Shown in pieces: positions 21,911-32,555 of a stretch of DNA of 64,000 bases. Both the position numbers and the translations under genes were made by a program. The notes under the pieces are model-generated. The model was not told the DNA's origin and made no database searches. It saw only the letters and a program-made list of their open reading frames with translations. Source of the DNA: Nematopogon swammerdamellus (lineage: Eukaryota; Arthropoda; Insecta; Lepidoptera; Adelidae); NCBI GenBank assembly GCA_946902875.1, contig OX336359.1:3596001-3660000 (forward strand), written 5' to 3'. Every line of letters starts with the position of its first letter. Within the stretch, counting starts at the first letter, position 1.

Positions 21911-22397
21911 AAAAAATAGGTAAAAAAACTTTTAAGTTAAACGGTTTTATTAAAAAAAACTAGAAAAAAAACATCAGCTGTACAAAAAACTAGAAAATAA
22001 TAAGGACACAACGTACGAAATCGCGCAATACTAGCGTGCTGTCTTCTCATGTCGGATGCCAAAGGGCACATTGTGTCGCTGCGTCAGCGGAAGAATTAAT
22101 AATTTGAGACTTTTAACAGACTAATATAAAAACGTGGGGCGTACAATATGCGTAATAAATAACATGCGCCCCACGTTTTTATATTAGCCTGTTAAAAGTC
22201 TCAATTTATTAATTCTTCCGCTGACGCAGCGACACAATGTGCCCTTTGGCATCCGACATGAGAAGACAGCACGCTAGTATTGCGCGATTTCGTACGTTGT
22301 GTCCTTATTATTTTCTAGTTTTTTGTACAGCTGATGTTTTTTTTCTAGTTTTTTTTAATAAAACCGTTTAACTTAAAAGTTTTTTTACCTATTTTTT
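21911..22397. repeat. Giant palindrome 1 (231-bp arms)
   Basis: Left arm 21911-22141 and right arm 22167-22397 are reverse complements with about two mismatches in 231 bp. The spacer is 25 bp (22142-22166). The arm contains 'ttaagttaaacggttttatt', 'catcagctgtac', 'cgcgcaatactagcgtgctg' and 'gtgtcgctgcgtcagcgg'. It starts 35 bp after the helicase stop. No coding motif. RNA from it would form a very long hairpin. Confidence 0.95.
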
Positions 22398-22659
22398 GTA
22401 CTATGTAGGTGACTGTGTCATTTGTGTATATAAATGTTAATGTTTATAAGTATGTATTACAAGTATGTATTATTATAATTTTTTTTTACCTATTCCTTTA
22501 AAGTGCATAACAGAAGAATAAAATATTATGATACACATATTAAAATATTTCTAAATATAAATGAAAGCTATTTTAATCATTATAAAGATTATATACCTAT
22601 ACATATATAAATAAGCTTACAATATAAATAAGGGAAGTACACTGAATAAAAAATAAAAT
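22398..22659. other. AT-rich link between the two palindromes
   Basis: 262 bp, AT-rich, no motif recognised. Confidence 0.5.
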
Positions 22660-23119
22660 ATAAAAAAAGTTAATTTAAAAAATAAAAAAACCCGACTGCG
22701 TAAAAAATTAACTTTAAATAAAAACTGAAAAGAAAAAAAACAAGTCCAGTAGTCTAGAACTCTGTTAAGTAATATTGAATAACTACACCATTGAAATAGT
22801 TTCATGATCGATACACACATATAATAAAAGAAATAATAAACTCTAATGCGGAACATAGCGACTTTAACAGTCGGGACCCATTATTGGGAAAATGTCAATG
22901 GGTCCCGACTGTTAAAGTCGCTATGTTCCGCATTAGAGTTTATTATTTGTTTTATTATATGTGTGTATCGATCATGAAACTATTTCAATGGTGTAGTTAT
23001 TCAATATTACTTAACAGAGTTCTAGACTACTGGACTTGTTTTTTTTCTTTTCAGTTTTTATTTAAAGTTAATTTTTTACGCAGTCGGGTTTTTTTATTTT
23101 TTAAATTAACTTTTTTTAT
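22660..23119. repeat. Giant palindrome 2 (223-bp arms)
   Basis: Left arm 22660-22882 and right arm 22897-23119 are reverse complements with about one mismatch. The spacer is 14 bp. The same ~63-residue peptide can be read outward from either arm, a by-product of the symmetry. Its sequence differs from palindrome 1. Confidence 0.95.
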
Positions 23120-23264
23120 TTTACACTTTTTAGTTAGGATTATAAGACCGTAAATTTCGTAATCTTGTCATTTCATTGAGAAAGTTAATATCGTGGTGAT
23201 TATTAAGTAGCTTTCGGTGGTCTAAACTACTGATAATTTTATTGATTATTATTAATGATTGTCA

Positions 23265-25337
23265 CGTGGTATCGAGACACGATTTGTTTTCTTTATTTTT
23301 GAAAATTACCAAAATCTCAGCCTTGAACCCTTGTAACTTTTTCGTTTATGATTGTATCAGCACGAAATAAAATTTATTGGATTTTATAATGTATCCTTAT
23401 TCTAGAAAAAATATCATTTGATGAAGTTAATACAATGAATAGAGATGAAATGAAATGAAGTGAAGTGAAATGAAATGAAATTAAATAAAATGAATTTATT
23501 TATCTCATCCAGTACCTACACACACAGTAGATACAATAAAAACACAATACGCACAAGACAAATTGGACCTGACACAGCCTTTGTCCCTCACCACCGAGTT
23601 CAGGGGCCAGTGAGAGGGACGCTGATTTTAAGTCAGGCCCAAGTACACAACACAAATAATATTCTAATATACCCTAACACAAACATATTCATAACAACCA
23701 GAGAAAAAGGAGAAGAAGAAGTCTTAAAGTTACAGTACACAAAACACAATAACAAACACAACAATCCATCCGTCCGTCTGTCGGTCCGCACGTCATAATA
23801 ATACATTTTGGAGGCATAGGGCCTTGATTTTATAGCAATAACATTTTTAACTGTTGGTCAAATATAAATTTCCTCAATTTACATTTGAATGTATTACAAT
23901 TAGTAATCTCTCTGAGAGGAGGCCTCAGCCTCAGGAGGTTCCAACACCGAGTTGCCGCATATTTGAAGGAACATTCAAATGCGGCGCCTCTGTGCCTAGG
24001 AGCTTCCAGCAGTTTACCCACAGATCTCGTGCCGTAGCAGTGCGAATCTCCCAACCAGGTGAGTTTATCGTACAGTGTTTTGGGCTGTTTTTTTTAAATC
24101 ACAGCTTGAACTAGGCACAAGAAGTGTAGGCGCCTGCGGTTGCGCATATTCAGCGTCCTCAGTTTATTTAAAATGGGTGTGATGCGAGCACGTCTCTTAG
24201 GCCGCTCGCAATACCTCACACACGAGTTCTGGACACGCTGAATATGCTTGGCCGTCCTCTCGAGGATGCAAGGACCGAAAACCACGTCGCAGTAATTAAA
24301 GTTGGACAGAACGAGTGATTCAGCCAACTGTCTCCGAACCTCCACACTGACACAGTTCCGAAATTTGTACAGACTTTTAAGTTTTCCATATGACCTGCGA
24401 ATTAGTTGCTCCACGTGGGCTTCAAATTTCAGCCCGCCGTCAATCAACACGCCGAGATCCCTGGACGTCGTCGCGATGGGTATGGGAACGTTGTTTAACT
24501 TGAAACATGGACTGAATTGCATCATTTTACTGATCGCGTGCTTGGTCCCCAGCACAACTATTACGGTTTTATTCGGGTTCAGGCCCAAGCCGCACTGCTC
24601 TGCTCTGAATAGGACTTATGACCTCCGAAAGTCCCGAGAACGAGTAAAAATATGACAGAATCTTAGTTTCTTAATTCATTTAAAAAAAGACTGACAGCAT
24701 TTTCTTTTAAAAAGTTCGCTAGTTTACGCCCTTTCCAACGGTATACCAAATGTCACACAAATAATTCACTATGTGGTCAAAATTAGGGACATAGACCAGA
24801 ATAGAACGACAACACGGGCACTTTGTAACAGGACCACTTACTTATCGGTGGTCGGTACTGAGAGCGTTTTCCGGAGCATTTTCAAATTTAGAACATGTAC
24901 CGGTCGCGCGGGCACTTTGTTCAATTCTCCAATATTAATGTTTAGACTCTTGCAAAATATCTCTAATTTTGATCACATAGTGAATGATTTGTATAAAATG
25001 TGGTATACCTTTGGAAAGGGCGTAAACTAGCAAACTTTTTAAAGAAAACGACGCTCTCAATTGGTGTTGTTTTTTTTTTTAATGAATTAAGAAATTAAGA
25101 TTCTGTCATCTTTTTACTCGTTCTCGGAACTTTGGGAGGTCATAAGTCCTTTTCATGGTATTAACTTCATCAAATATTTTTTTTACTAAAACAAGGATAC
25201 ATAGTAAAATTCAATAAATTTTATTTTGTGCTGATACAAACACGAACCAAAAAGTTACAAGGGTTTAAAGCTGGGATTTTGGTAATTTTCAAAAATAAAG
25301 AAAAAAAAAATCGTATCTCGATACCACGTGACACCTG
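23265..25337. mobile_element. Foldback element with ~350-bp arms, split by a LINE
   Basis: Left arm segments 23265-23435 and 24613-24800 pair with right arm segments 25150-25337 and 24965-25160. Examples: 'cacgtggtatcgaga..' against its complement at 25320-25335, and 'ctagtttacgccctttccaa' (24720) against 'ttggaaagggcgtaaactag' (25011). Arms are about 90% alike. The unpaired centre is about 24800-24965. Without the LINE insert the element would be ~900 bp. No transposase was found. Confidence 0.8.
23443..24605 (-). pseudogene. 5'-truncated LINE, ORF2 C-terminal part
   Basis: Minus-strand non-LTR retrotransposon. From 24605 the frame reads QCGLGLNPNKTVIVVLGTK, then DLGVLIDGGLKFEAHVEQL, ESLVLSNFNYCDVVFGP, AKHIQRVQNSCVRY and RRLHFLCLVQ. 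This is the region just after the reverse transcriptase YADD motif in CR1/jockey-like ORF2. After a frame break it continues as YGTRSVGKLLEAPRHRGAAF and ATRCWNLLRLRPPLREI (24054-23830). Everything upstream is missing, as in 5'-truncated insertions. The 3' end (23443-23490) is a GAAAT-type short tandem tail, typical of CR1-like elements. The 7-bp duplication tgaatag (23436-23442; 24606-24612) flanks it. Confidence 0.85.
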
Positions 25338-25344
25338 ACAAAAG

Positions 25345-25440
25345 GTATGTTAGGTCAAAACGTTGCAAATGACCCCTCTTACCTACAAAAAAAATTTGTC
25401 GGCCGATATGCCGAGCATCCTGTATAATAAGAAATTTATC
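25345..25440. other. Spacer
   Basis: Short unassigned stretch with 'gtcggccgatatgccgagca'. Confidence 0.3.
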
Positions 25441-25830
25441 ACAGTTCTATTATTATAAGAGTGAGAATGGCTGCTAACCAACTTTAAATCGTTATAGATC
25501 CTAAATGGTCATTCGAAATGAAAAATGATAAGAGAAACCTAGAGATCATTTTCAAATACCTATTCAACGATACCCCACTTAACATAGATAGTCAACTTAA
25601 ATTTTTTTCTTTTTCACAATATGGCACCTAGTTGTCGCCATATTGAATTTTGATTACTGTCATGTCTTTAGTGACACTCGCAAGATTAAGACAAATCGAT
25701 TGACGTAAGAATCATCAAAATCGGCCCACGCGTTTGGTCTCTAGTGTGCCACAAAGGAACAAACATACATACATACATACATAGGCTGATAAACACATTA
25801 CCCTCCTTTGCGTCGCGCAGTCGGGTAAAA
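25441..25830 (+). repeat. Unclassified dispersed repeat with (CATA)n and 'GCGCAGTCGGGTAAAAA' end
   Basis: Runs from 'tctattattataagagtgag' through 'aatcgattgacgtaagaatc' and 'aaacatacatacatacatac' to 'cgtcgcgcagtcgggtaaaa'. The ending resembles 3' ends of abundant lepidopteran repeats. Only one full copy in the window, though 'cccgactgcg' also occurs in palindrome 2. Confidence 0.45.
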
Positions 25831-25949
25831 ACTCAGAGCTGCGCGAAAATTTACATAGCGGTCCCCCAACTCTAGTAAGAAAGTAAACAAACATTATTTT
25901 TAAATTTTAAGGGTCGGGGGTTTTTTAAATTTGTAAATTACAGTACGGT

Positions 25950-26281
25950 ACCGTGTGGGGCCGGTACTTAAAAAGAATATCCCCACTGCATCTCTCCCCA
26001 TGCATGTCGTAAAAGGCGACTAAGGGATAAGGACAAGATGCCGTGCTGAAGGGCGACAGGCTCGCCACCTCTCACCTTGGCACGGTACTTCCACCGAGTC
26101 ATGCAGCAGGTGGGTCTTCGTGCCTTACTTGCTGCTTGATCGATTTAATCTTGTTCGAATACTTTGCGAAACGTGGTAGTCGGTGTTGTGCTGTAATTGA
26201 CCAGAGTTCTTGCAGCACAACACCGATTACTCTGCTTACCCCGATTGTCGGGATTCAGCGTGTGTGATATGTATGTATGTA
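25950..26281 (+). repeat. Rep-C, full-length reference copy
   Basis: Full sense copy from 'taccgtgtggggccggtact' to 'cgggattcagcgtgtg' plus (TATG)n. Notable inner hairpins are GTGGGG..CCCCAC at the 5' end and CCCCGATTGTCGGG at the 3' end. Confidence 0.85.
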
Positions 26282-26456
26282 AATTTACTTTTTTGAATAT
26301 TGCATGTGCCTAACAAGATTGCCTTTATCAACTATCATCATACGACATTTTAACACCTAGGCTTAAATCAGTTTAAAGTGCACCTTGCTACGAGTAACTT
26401 CTTAGCTGTTGTCGACATAAGAGCATTTAGGTACAAGTTATCTCAGCTTCTCAAAC

Positions 26457-26640
26457 GTTTTTTGTGGTGCCGTATCCGTCGTACGGGACCCTATTACTAA
26501 GCCTACGCCGTCTGTCTGTCTGCCTGCCTGTCTGTCGGTCCGTCTGTTTGTCCGAGGGCTGTATCTCTTGAACCTTATAGCTAGCCCGATAACAGATATA
26601 TATGTGTTATTAAGGCCGATATGTTTTATTGAAGGCCCAT
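26457..26640 (-). repeat. Rep-D partial copy
   Basis: 'gccgtatccgtcgtacggga', 'ctattactaagcctacgccg', a CTGT/CTGC microsatellite, 'gagggctgtatctcttgaac' and 'gtgttattaaggccgatat'. Confidence 0.75.
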
Positions 26641-26956
26641 GAGATGTTTAACGACTCCCATGAACATTCGGTCGTATGCGGGGGTGCGAATACCATGCCG
26701 ACCTGACGGGTGCCTATTCACGCCGCTCTCGAAGGAGCCGAGACTGTACTTGGGGGGAAATATATTGGGAGGGTGAGCTTTCCAGAGTTTACCGGTGCTG
26801 TAGTAGAGGAAAGATCTGCATAACCGGTAGGTACGCATCCGCGGTAAGTCCAGCGTGTAGGGAGGGGTAGGGATGCAATCCCTGCCCAGTGCGCGTTGTG
26901 CGGAGGTGGAAAGGGACACAAAAAATTTCACCGATGGGGTGCCACCAAACTGGCTG
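26641..26956 (-). pseudogene. LINE-like ORF2 tail, short fragment
   Basis: On the minus strand the frame includes RSFLYYSTGKLWKAHPPN and IFPPKYSLGSFESGVNRH, resembling the '(S)F..S.(R)LWN.LP..IFP..Y.L..FK..VNR' tail of LINE ORF2. It lies between two Rep-D copies and has no catalytic region. Only the tail motif supports the call. Confidence 0.5.
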
Positions 26957-27324
26957 GTTCCGTATCCGTCGTACGGGACCCTATTACTAAGGCTACGCCG
27001 ACGGTCTGTCCGTCCGTCCGTCCGTCCGTCCGTCCGTCCGTCTGTCCGAGGGCTGTATCTCTTGAACCGTAATAGGTAGCCCGTTGAAATGTTCACAGAA
27101 TATGTGTTATTATGGCCGATATAACAACAAAAAATATGAAAATAAAAAAGAGAAAAAGTAAAAAATTTACGGGGGTCCCATATAAGAACCTAAAAAGTGT
27201 ATGCGCGCCATCTACCGAAAAGAGTATGAAGATTTTAACTAATACATTGATGACGTGAGTGGTGCTGACCATGACATGGCGATACGAAACCCTCGGTGCG
27301 CGAGTTCGACTCGCACATGTCCGG
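26957..27324 (-). repeat. Rep-D copy with (CCGT)n
   Basis: From 'ggttccgtatccgtcgtacg' through (CCGT)n at 27009-27043 to 'gtgcgcgagttcgactcgca' and 'catgtccggtttt'. Its T-rich right end merges with the tail of the following SINE-5S. Confidence 0.8.
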
Positions 27325-27551
27325 TTTTTTTTATGGAAACTGATAAGGTAGGCTACATCACCCACAATATCCGCGATGTCAGTCCATAACACCGGGTGAA
27401 CTACGTGCCATGTCAGCGCTTCCCTTCATTTCATGTCGGCGACACTGAACTGGACGGAAAACACGAACTATTTACATAGCCGTTTTGACCAACGTTTCCT
27501 TCAGTGCGGTGGTAGCAACGCGGGCGGGATAAACCCTACCATCTATTAATA
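27325..27551 (-). repeat. SINE-5S copy, partial
   Basis: Tail (complement of TTTCCATAAAA) and body up to 'gataaaccctaccatctatt'. The head is missing. Confidence 0.8.
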
Positions 27552-27636
27552 ACACATATATTACATATTTAATTCAAAACCTACCAAGGTTCGCATTTGG
27601 CCGGTTTTGAATTAAATTGAATCTAAAAAAAAATAA

Positions 27637-27976
27637 ACATACATACATACATACATACATATCACACACGCTGAATCCCGACAATCGGGGTAAGCAGAGT
27701 AATCAGGTGTTGTGCTGCAAGAACTCTGGTAAATTACAGCACAACACCGACCACCACGTTTCGCAAAGTATTCGAACAAGATTCAATCGATCAAGCAGCA
27801 AGTAAGGCACGAAGACCCACCTGCTGCATGACTCGGTGGAAGTACCATGCCAAGGTGGGAGGTGGCGAGCCCGTCGCCCTTTAGCACGGCATCTTGTCCT
27901 TATCCCTTAGTCGCCTTTTACGACATGCACGGGGAGAGATGCAGTGGGGCAATTCTTTTTAAGTACCGGGCCCACA
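27637..27976 (-). repeat. Rep-C, full copy with (CATA)n tail
   Basis: Near-complete minus copy. The tail appears as (CATA)n at 27640-27660. Confidence 0.85.
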
Positions 27977-28221
27977 CAAAAAAAATAAAAGCCAAACATA
28001 ACAGTCGTTTGCCGGCACAAAGCACAACGAACGAGTCTTCCACCAGTGCGTGCCCAGAGATCATTTGGCACCGCATTAGCCGAGATAGCTTGTGCCAGTA
28101 TTGCCTTTGCACAATTAACTTGCATAATAGCTCTGCTATCTGCCTCTAGGCAACCGTAAACACGGATATGAACATGCAAGTAGGGTTACCATTGAGACAT
28201 TTGAAATTAAACCGGACATTA

Positions 28222-28598
28222 AAAAAAAACCGGCCAAGTATGAGTCGAACTCGCGCACCGACGGTTTCGTATCGCCATGTCATGGTCAGCGCCACTCACG
28301 CCTTCTATGTATTAGTTGAAATGTTTCATACTCTTTTCGGTAGATGGCGCGCATACACTTTTTAGTTTCTTGTATATTGTATATTTATATTGTATAGTGT
28401 ATAATATGTGATTTTTTTACTTTTTCTTATTTTTATTATTTGCTGTTATATCGGCCATAATAACACATATTCTGTGAACATTTCAACGGGCTACCTATTC
28501 AAGAGATACAGCCCTCGGACAGACGGACAGACAGACGGCGTAGGCTTAGTAATAGGGTCCCGTACGACGGACACGGAACCCTAAAAAAAGTCCGGACA
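28222..28598 (+). repeat. Rep-D, near-complete copy nested in hAT element
   Basis: 'aaaaccggccaagtatgagt' and 'cgaactcgcgcaccgac' at the left; 'gtcccgtacgacggacacgg' and 'aaccctaaaaa' at the right. Confidence 0.8.
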
Positions 28599-28682
28599 TA
28601 TCAGTCACATAAATGAAATAACAAATCCCGCGAAGTTGATTGTTTTAAGATGAGAGTAAACTAAAAAATAAAAAAATAATTC

Positions 28683-28861
28683 TACCGAGGCATGCAGCGG
28701 GTGGGTCTTCGTGCCTTACTTGCTGCTTGATAGTTATCTTGTCCTAATACATTGCTAAACGTGGTAGTTGGTGTTGTGCTTGTAATTTAGCTGAGTTTTT
28801 GCAGCACAACACCGATTACTCTGCTTACTCCGATTGTTGAGATACAGCGTGTGGTATGTAC
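28683..28861 (+). repeat. Rep-C 3' half nested in hAT element
   Basis: 'catgcagcgggtgggtcttc' to 'gttgagatacagcgtgtggt', ending in TATG. Confidence 0.75.
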
Positions 28862-29169
28862 GAGTTAGTATGTATTAATACTTATTTTTCTAACTTTAAG
28901 TAATTTAATGCGAAATTTAAACATTTATTGTAAAATTTTACCATCTAGGTCAAAAATGCGAACAGATTAAAAAGTCCGACAAGTTCCGGACGGAAGGTCA
29001 AAAGTCCGGATAATTCCGGACGGATGGTAGCCCTACATGCAAGCCACTATAGCATGTTATGTCGGGAAGGTCACGAGGTCGGGTAGGGTCAAGTAGCCTA
29101 GTTATAATCAAAACACTTTGAAGAGGATGGAAGAGTCATCAAATTATTACATACGACTCTCAAACATCC

Positions 29170-29282
29170 AAAGGTTGACTGGGATAAATCCCTGCAAGGG
29201 ATAACTCCGCCTTTTTCCCTCATGTAAATTACTTATCGTTTGTTACTGTAAACTGTTTTGGAGCAATAAAGTATTTCCATCT
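29170..29282 (+). repeat. LINE 3' UTR-like fragment (copy A)
   Basis: 'ctgcaagggataactccgcc', 'tgtaaattacttatcgtttg' and 'ggagcaataaagtatttcca' form the usual end of lepidopteran LINE transcripts, with AATAAA at ~29265. A related tail is at 52665-52712. The second copy lies at 33528-33640. Confidence 0.6.
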
Positions 29283-29287
29283 ATTAT

Positions 29288-29886
29288 CTAGGTTGTACAG
29301 GAACCCATCACAAATCAACTAGCGATAACTATCCCCATAGATTACTATATCTTCACCAGATTGTATAGGTAACTATAATAAATTAACTAGAGATAACTAT
29401 CCCCATAAATCACTCTATCTTGAGTCAGATGGCCTTGGTACCTACCTATAACAAATCAAGTAGAAATAACTATCCCCATAAATCACTCTATCTTGAGCCA
29501 GATTGCCTTGGTACCTACCTATAACAAATAAAGTAGAAATCTATCCCCATAGATCACTCTATCCTGATGCAGACTGCATAGGTAACTATAACAAATCAAC
29601 TAGAGATAACTATCCCCATAGATCACTCTATCTTGAGCCAGATTGTATAGGTACCTATAACAAACCAACTAGAGATAACTATCCCAATAGATCACTCTAT
29701 CTTGAGCCAGATTGTATAGGTACCTATAACAAATCAACTAGAGATAACTATCCCCATAGATCACTCTATCTTGAGCCAGATTGTATAGGAACCTATAACA
29801 AATCAACTAGAGATAACTATACCCACCCATAGATCACTCTATCTTGAGCCAGATTGATACCTATAACAAATCAACTAGAGATAACT
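29288..29886. repeat. 69-bp minisatellite, left part (copy A)
   Basis: Unit: 'ataactatccccatagatca', 'ctctatcttgagccagattg', 'tataggtacctataacaaat', 'caactagag'. 69 bp is 23 codons, so long open frames are artefacts. Left units are more degenerate than right ones. The array is interrupted at 29886 by a LINE. Confidence 0.95.
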
Positions 29887-31269
29887 CAAATTCAAATTCA
29901 AATAGTTTATTAACAAAACAGTAAATATGAAATATTACATGTTTAACCTATCGAAGATAATTTTTACAATTGAATCCCAGATGGAAGCACTAGGCTTGCG
30001 CCTGTGTCGCCTCGACCTGTTTTTGGTATGACGGATCATATAGCCTCAATTAGATAAAAAATGATAATACAAAAAGATGTTAAATATTAAATAAAACAAA
30101 AGAGTAGAGAGAAAAGGAAATTGTTAAATATCTGTATATATATTATATTATATATATATATATAAATAATATAAATGTATTGAGTATAATTAAATGTATA
30201 TGTATCCATTATGTGAGAGGGTGAGGGTGTGTTTGTGTGTGTGAGGGTATGTGTGTGTGTGTGTGTGGTGTGATTATTATTATGTTATGGCTGTAGGTTT
30301 TTGTTGTGTGAGAATGAGTGTGCCTGTGTATGTTACTATAGTGTTATGATATTTATTATATTTAACCCGATGTACAATAGTTTTATCAAGCAAAGTAAAT
30401 AATTTTATTTTATGTTATCTAAACGTTACTTAATTTAACATTCATTGTGATATATGACATAGAATGTGTTCACATTGATCATGGCTGTTAGAGATTAACC
30501 ATAATTTTATTTTGGATTTCAGTAATTTTTTTATTTGCAGTGTTTTTAAGTCATTTGAAATTTTATTGTATAAATTTGGACCCAAAAAAATTATAGTGTG
30601 CCTAAAGAAAGTAGTTTTGTGTCGGTCTCTGGTTAGTAGTTTCTGAGTGTTTGCTCGTGTTCTAAAACTATGTGTTATTTGCGTGTGGAGATTTTTATGT
30701 GTGTGCATATAGCAAATAAGTCTTAGCATAAAGTACTGTCTAACATTCAGGAGTCCATGTTCAGCGTACAGAGCAGTAGTCGGGTACCGAAACGGTTTAT
30801 GTGACATGACTTTTAGTATGGACCTATGGGCTCTTTCTAAAGGAACAACAAAAGTCTTGGCAGCACCACCCCAAGCTAATATTCCATAATTTATAAGGGA
30901 TCCACAAAGACCGTGGTAGACTTGTTTTAGCAGTAGTGGATCAGCAATATCACGAATTTGACTGAAAAAGTACAAAAGTTTTCTAACCCTGCCTGAGAGG
31001 CTTTCAATTTGAATCTTCCAGTTGAGATGCTTGTCAATAAGTAATCCTAGGTACCTGAGGCTGTTGACATTCTCCAGATGAGTGCAGTTACACGTTTGGT
31101 CATTTTTACAACTTGCTATGTGGGCTTTTAGATGAATAGCACTCGAAGGCTGACCTCTGAGTGTAATTGAGAACGTCATAAATTTGGTTTTAGTGCTATT
31201 TAATGATAGTACGTTATTTTGCAACCAGGATAGTGTGGTATTTAGACCATTTTGTGCCCTTTTACCTTT
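29887..31269 (-). pseudogene. 5'-truncated LINE inserted in 69-bp array (copy A)
   Basis: Minus-strand LINE. From 31267 the frame reads GKRAQNGLNTTLSWLQNNVL, then SLNSTKTKFMTFS, LRYLGLLIDKHLNWKIQIE, LYFFSQIRDIADPLLLKQVY, NYGILAWGGAAKTFV and RPTTFFRH-like sequence, to the stop at 30442. This is the thumb and C-terminal region just after the YADD motif of a jockey/CR1-like reverse transcriptase. The stretch after YADD is open for about 275 codons with no internal stop, so it is young. The 3' part (29887-30441) has (TG)n and ends in repeated TTTGAA units. Target duplication taact: 29882-29886 and 31270-31274. Confidence 0.9.
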
Positions 31270-32030
31270 TAACTATCCCCATAGATCACTCTATCTTGAG
31301 CCAGATTGTATAGGTACCTATAACAAATCAACTAGAGATAACTATCCCCATAGATCACTCTATCTTGAGCCAGATTGTATAGGAACCTATAACAAATCAA
31401 CTAGAGATAACTATCCCCATAGATCACTCTATTTTGAGCCAGATTGTGTAGGTACTTATAACAAATCAACTAGAGATAACTATCCCCATAGATCACTCTA
31501 TCTTGAGCCAGATTGTGTAGGTACTTATAACAAATCAACTAGAGATAACTATCCCCATAGATCACTCTATTTTGAGCCAGATTGTGTAGGTACTTATAAC
31601 AAATCAACTAGAGATAACTATCCCCATAGATCACTCTATTTTGAGCCAGATTGTGTAGGTACTTATAACAAATCAACTAGAGATAACTATCCCCATAGAT
31701 CACTCTATTTTGAGCCAGATTGTGTAGGTACTTATAACAAATCAACTAGAGATAACTATCCCCATAGATCACTCTATTTTGAGCCAGATTGTGTAGGTAC
31801 TTATAACAAATCAACTAGAGATAACTATCCCCATAGATCACTCTATTTTGAGCCAGATTGTGTAGGTACTTATAACAAATCAACTAGAGATAACTATCCC
31901 CATAGATCACTCTATCTTGAGCCAGATTGTGTAGGTAACTATAACAAATCAACTAGAGATAACTATCCCAATAGATCACTCTATCTAGAGCCAGATTGTA
32001 TAGGTACCTATAACAAATCAACTAGAGATC
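31270..32030. repeat. 69-bp minisatellite, right part (copy A)
   Basis: Eleven units, very homogeneous. A 'tatttt..tgtgtaggtactta' variant is shared by most central units. The plus frame 31184-32050 (288 codons) is an open run through these units and the LINE edge, not a gene. Confidence 0.95.
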
Positions 32031-32289
32031 TGCTGTCGGAGGCGATGTGAGTGAAGGCGTGCGGCCCGCACGTCAGCGGGCGTGTGACGTGTGAGTTGGG
32101 ACGCGTTAGGACGTGTTGCAGCGGAAACCGGATATCGGACAGCATCGAAGCTACTCTGCCGCTGGTGAAACAATACCAGCTTTGAAGCTCAGCCACTGCC
32201 GGGTTTACGTGAAAGTTTGTGAAATACGCTCAGTAGTTAGAATACAAAATACCTACTATCCCGTCTAAACGTTTTCACAGAATTAACGC

Positions 32290-32555
32290 ATACATACCAC
32301 ACGCTGTATCCCGTCAATCGGAGTAAGCAGAGTAATCGGTGCTGTGCTGCAATTACTCTTGTAAATTTCAGCGCAATATATAGCCACCATGTTTAGCAAT
32401 GTATTAGGACAAGATAACTATCAAGCAGCAAGTAAGGCACGAAAACCCATCTGCTGCATGACTCGGTGGAAGAATCGTCCCAAGGTGCCTTTACGTTATG
32501 CACGGGGAGAGATGCAGTGGGTCTATTATTTTTAAGCACCGGCCCCACACGGCAC
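32290..32555 (-). repeat. Rep-C fragment (copy A)
   Basis: 'ccacacgctgtatcccgtca' to 'aagcaccggccccacacggc', with internal deletions. Confidence 0.75.

Larger units (their letters stand above)
28181..29035. mobile_element. hAT-type element with nested Rep-D and Rep-C
   Basis: TIRs TAGGGTTACCAT (left) and ATGGTAGCCCTA (right), with perfect 8-bp duplication catgcaag (28173-28180; 29036-29043). The ends are related to the MITEs at 3394 and 48892, and the interior keeps 'aaaccggacatt' and 'gtccggataattccggac' near the ends. It carries Rep-D (28222-28598) and Rep-C (28683-28861) as later insertions. Confidence 0.85.

Noticed and set aside
22617..23153. Nearly identical 79- and 89-codon frames on opposite strands
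   Set aside because: They result from palindrome 2 being read outward from both arms; the peptides are Phe/Leu-rich AT-derived sequence without a domain.
26626..27096. 156-codon minus-strand frame with Asp-Gly-Arg-Thr repeats
   Set aside because: Most of it is Rep-D with a (CCGT)n microsatellite; only the LINE-tail-like middle part was kept.
31184..32050. 288-codon frame with eleven 23-residue repeats (and its duplicate 35542-36408)
   Set aside because: It is the 69-bp minisatellite read in frame (69 = 3 x 23). It begins inside the antisense of a LINE fragment, and the repeated peptide has no sign of coding selection.
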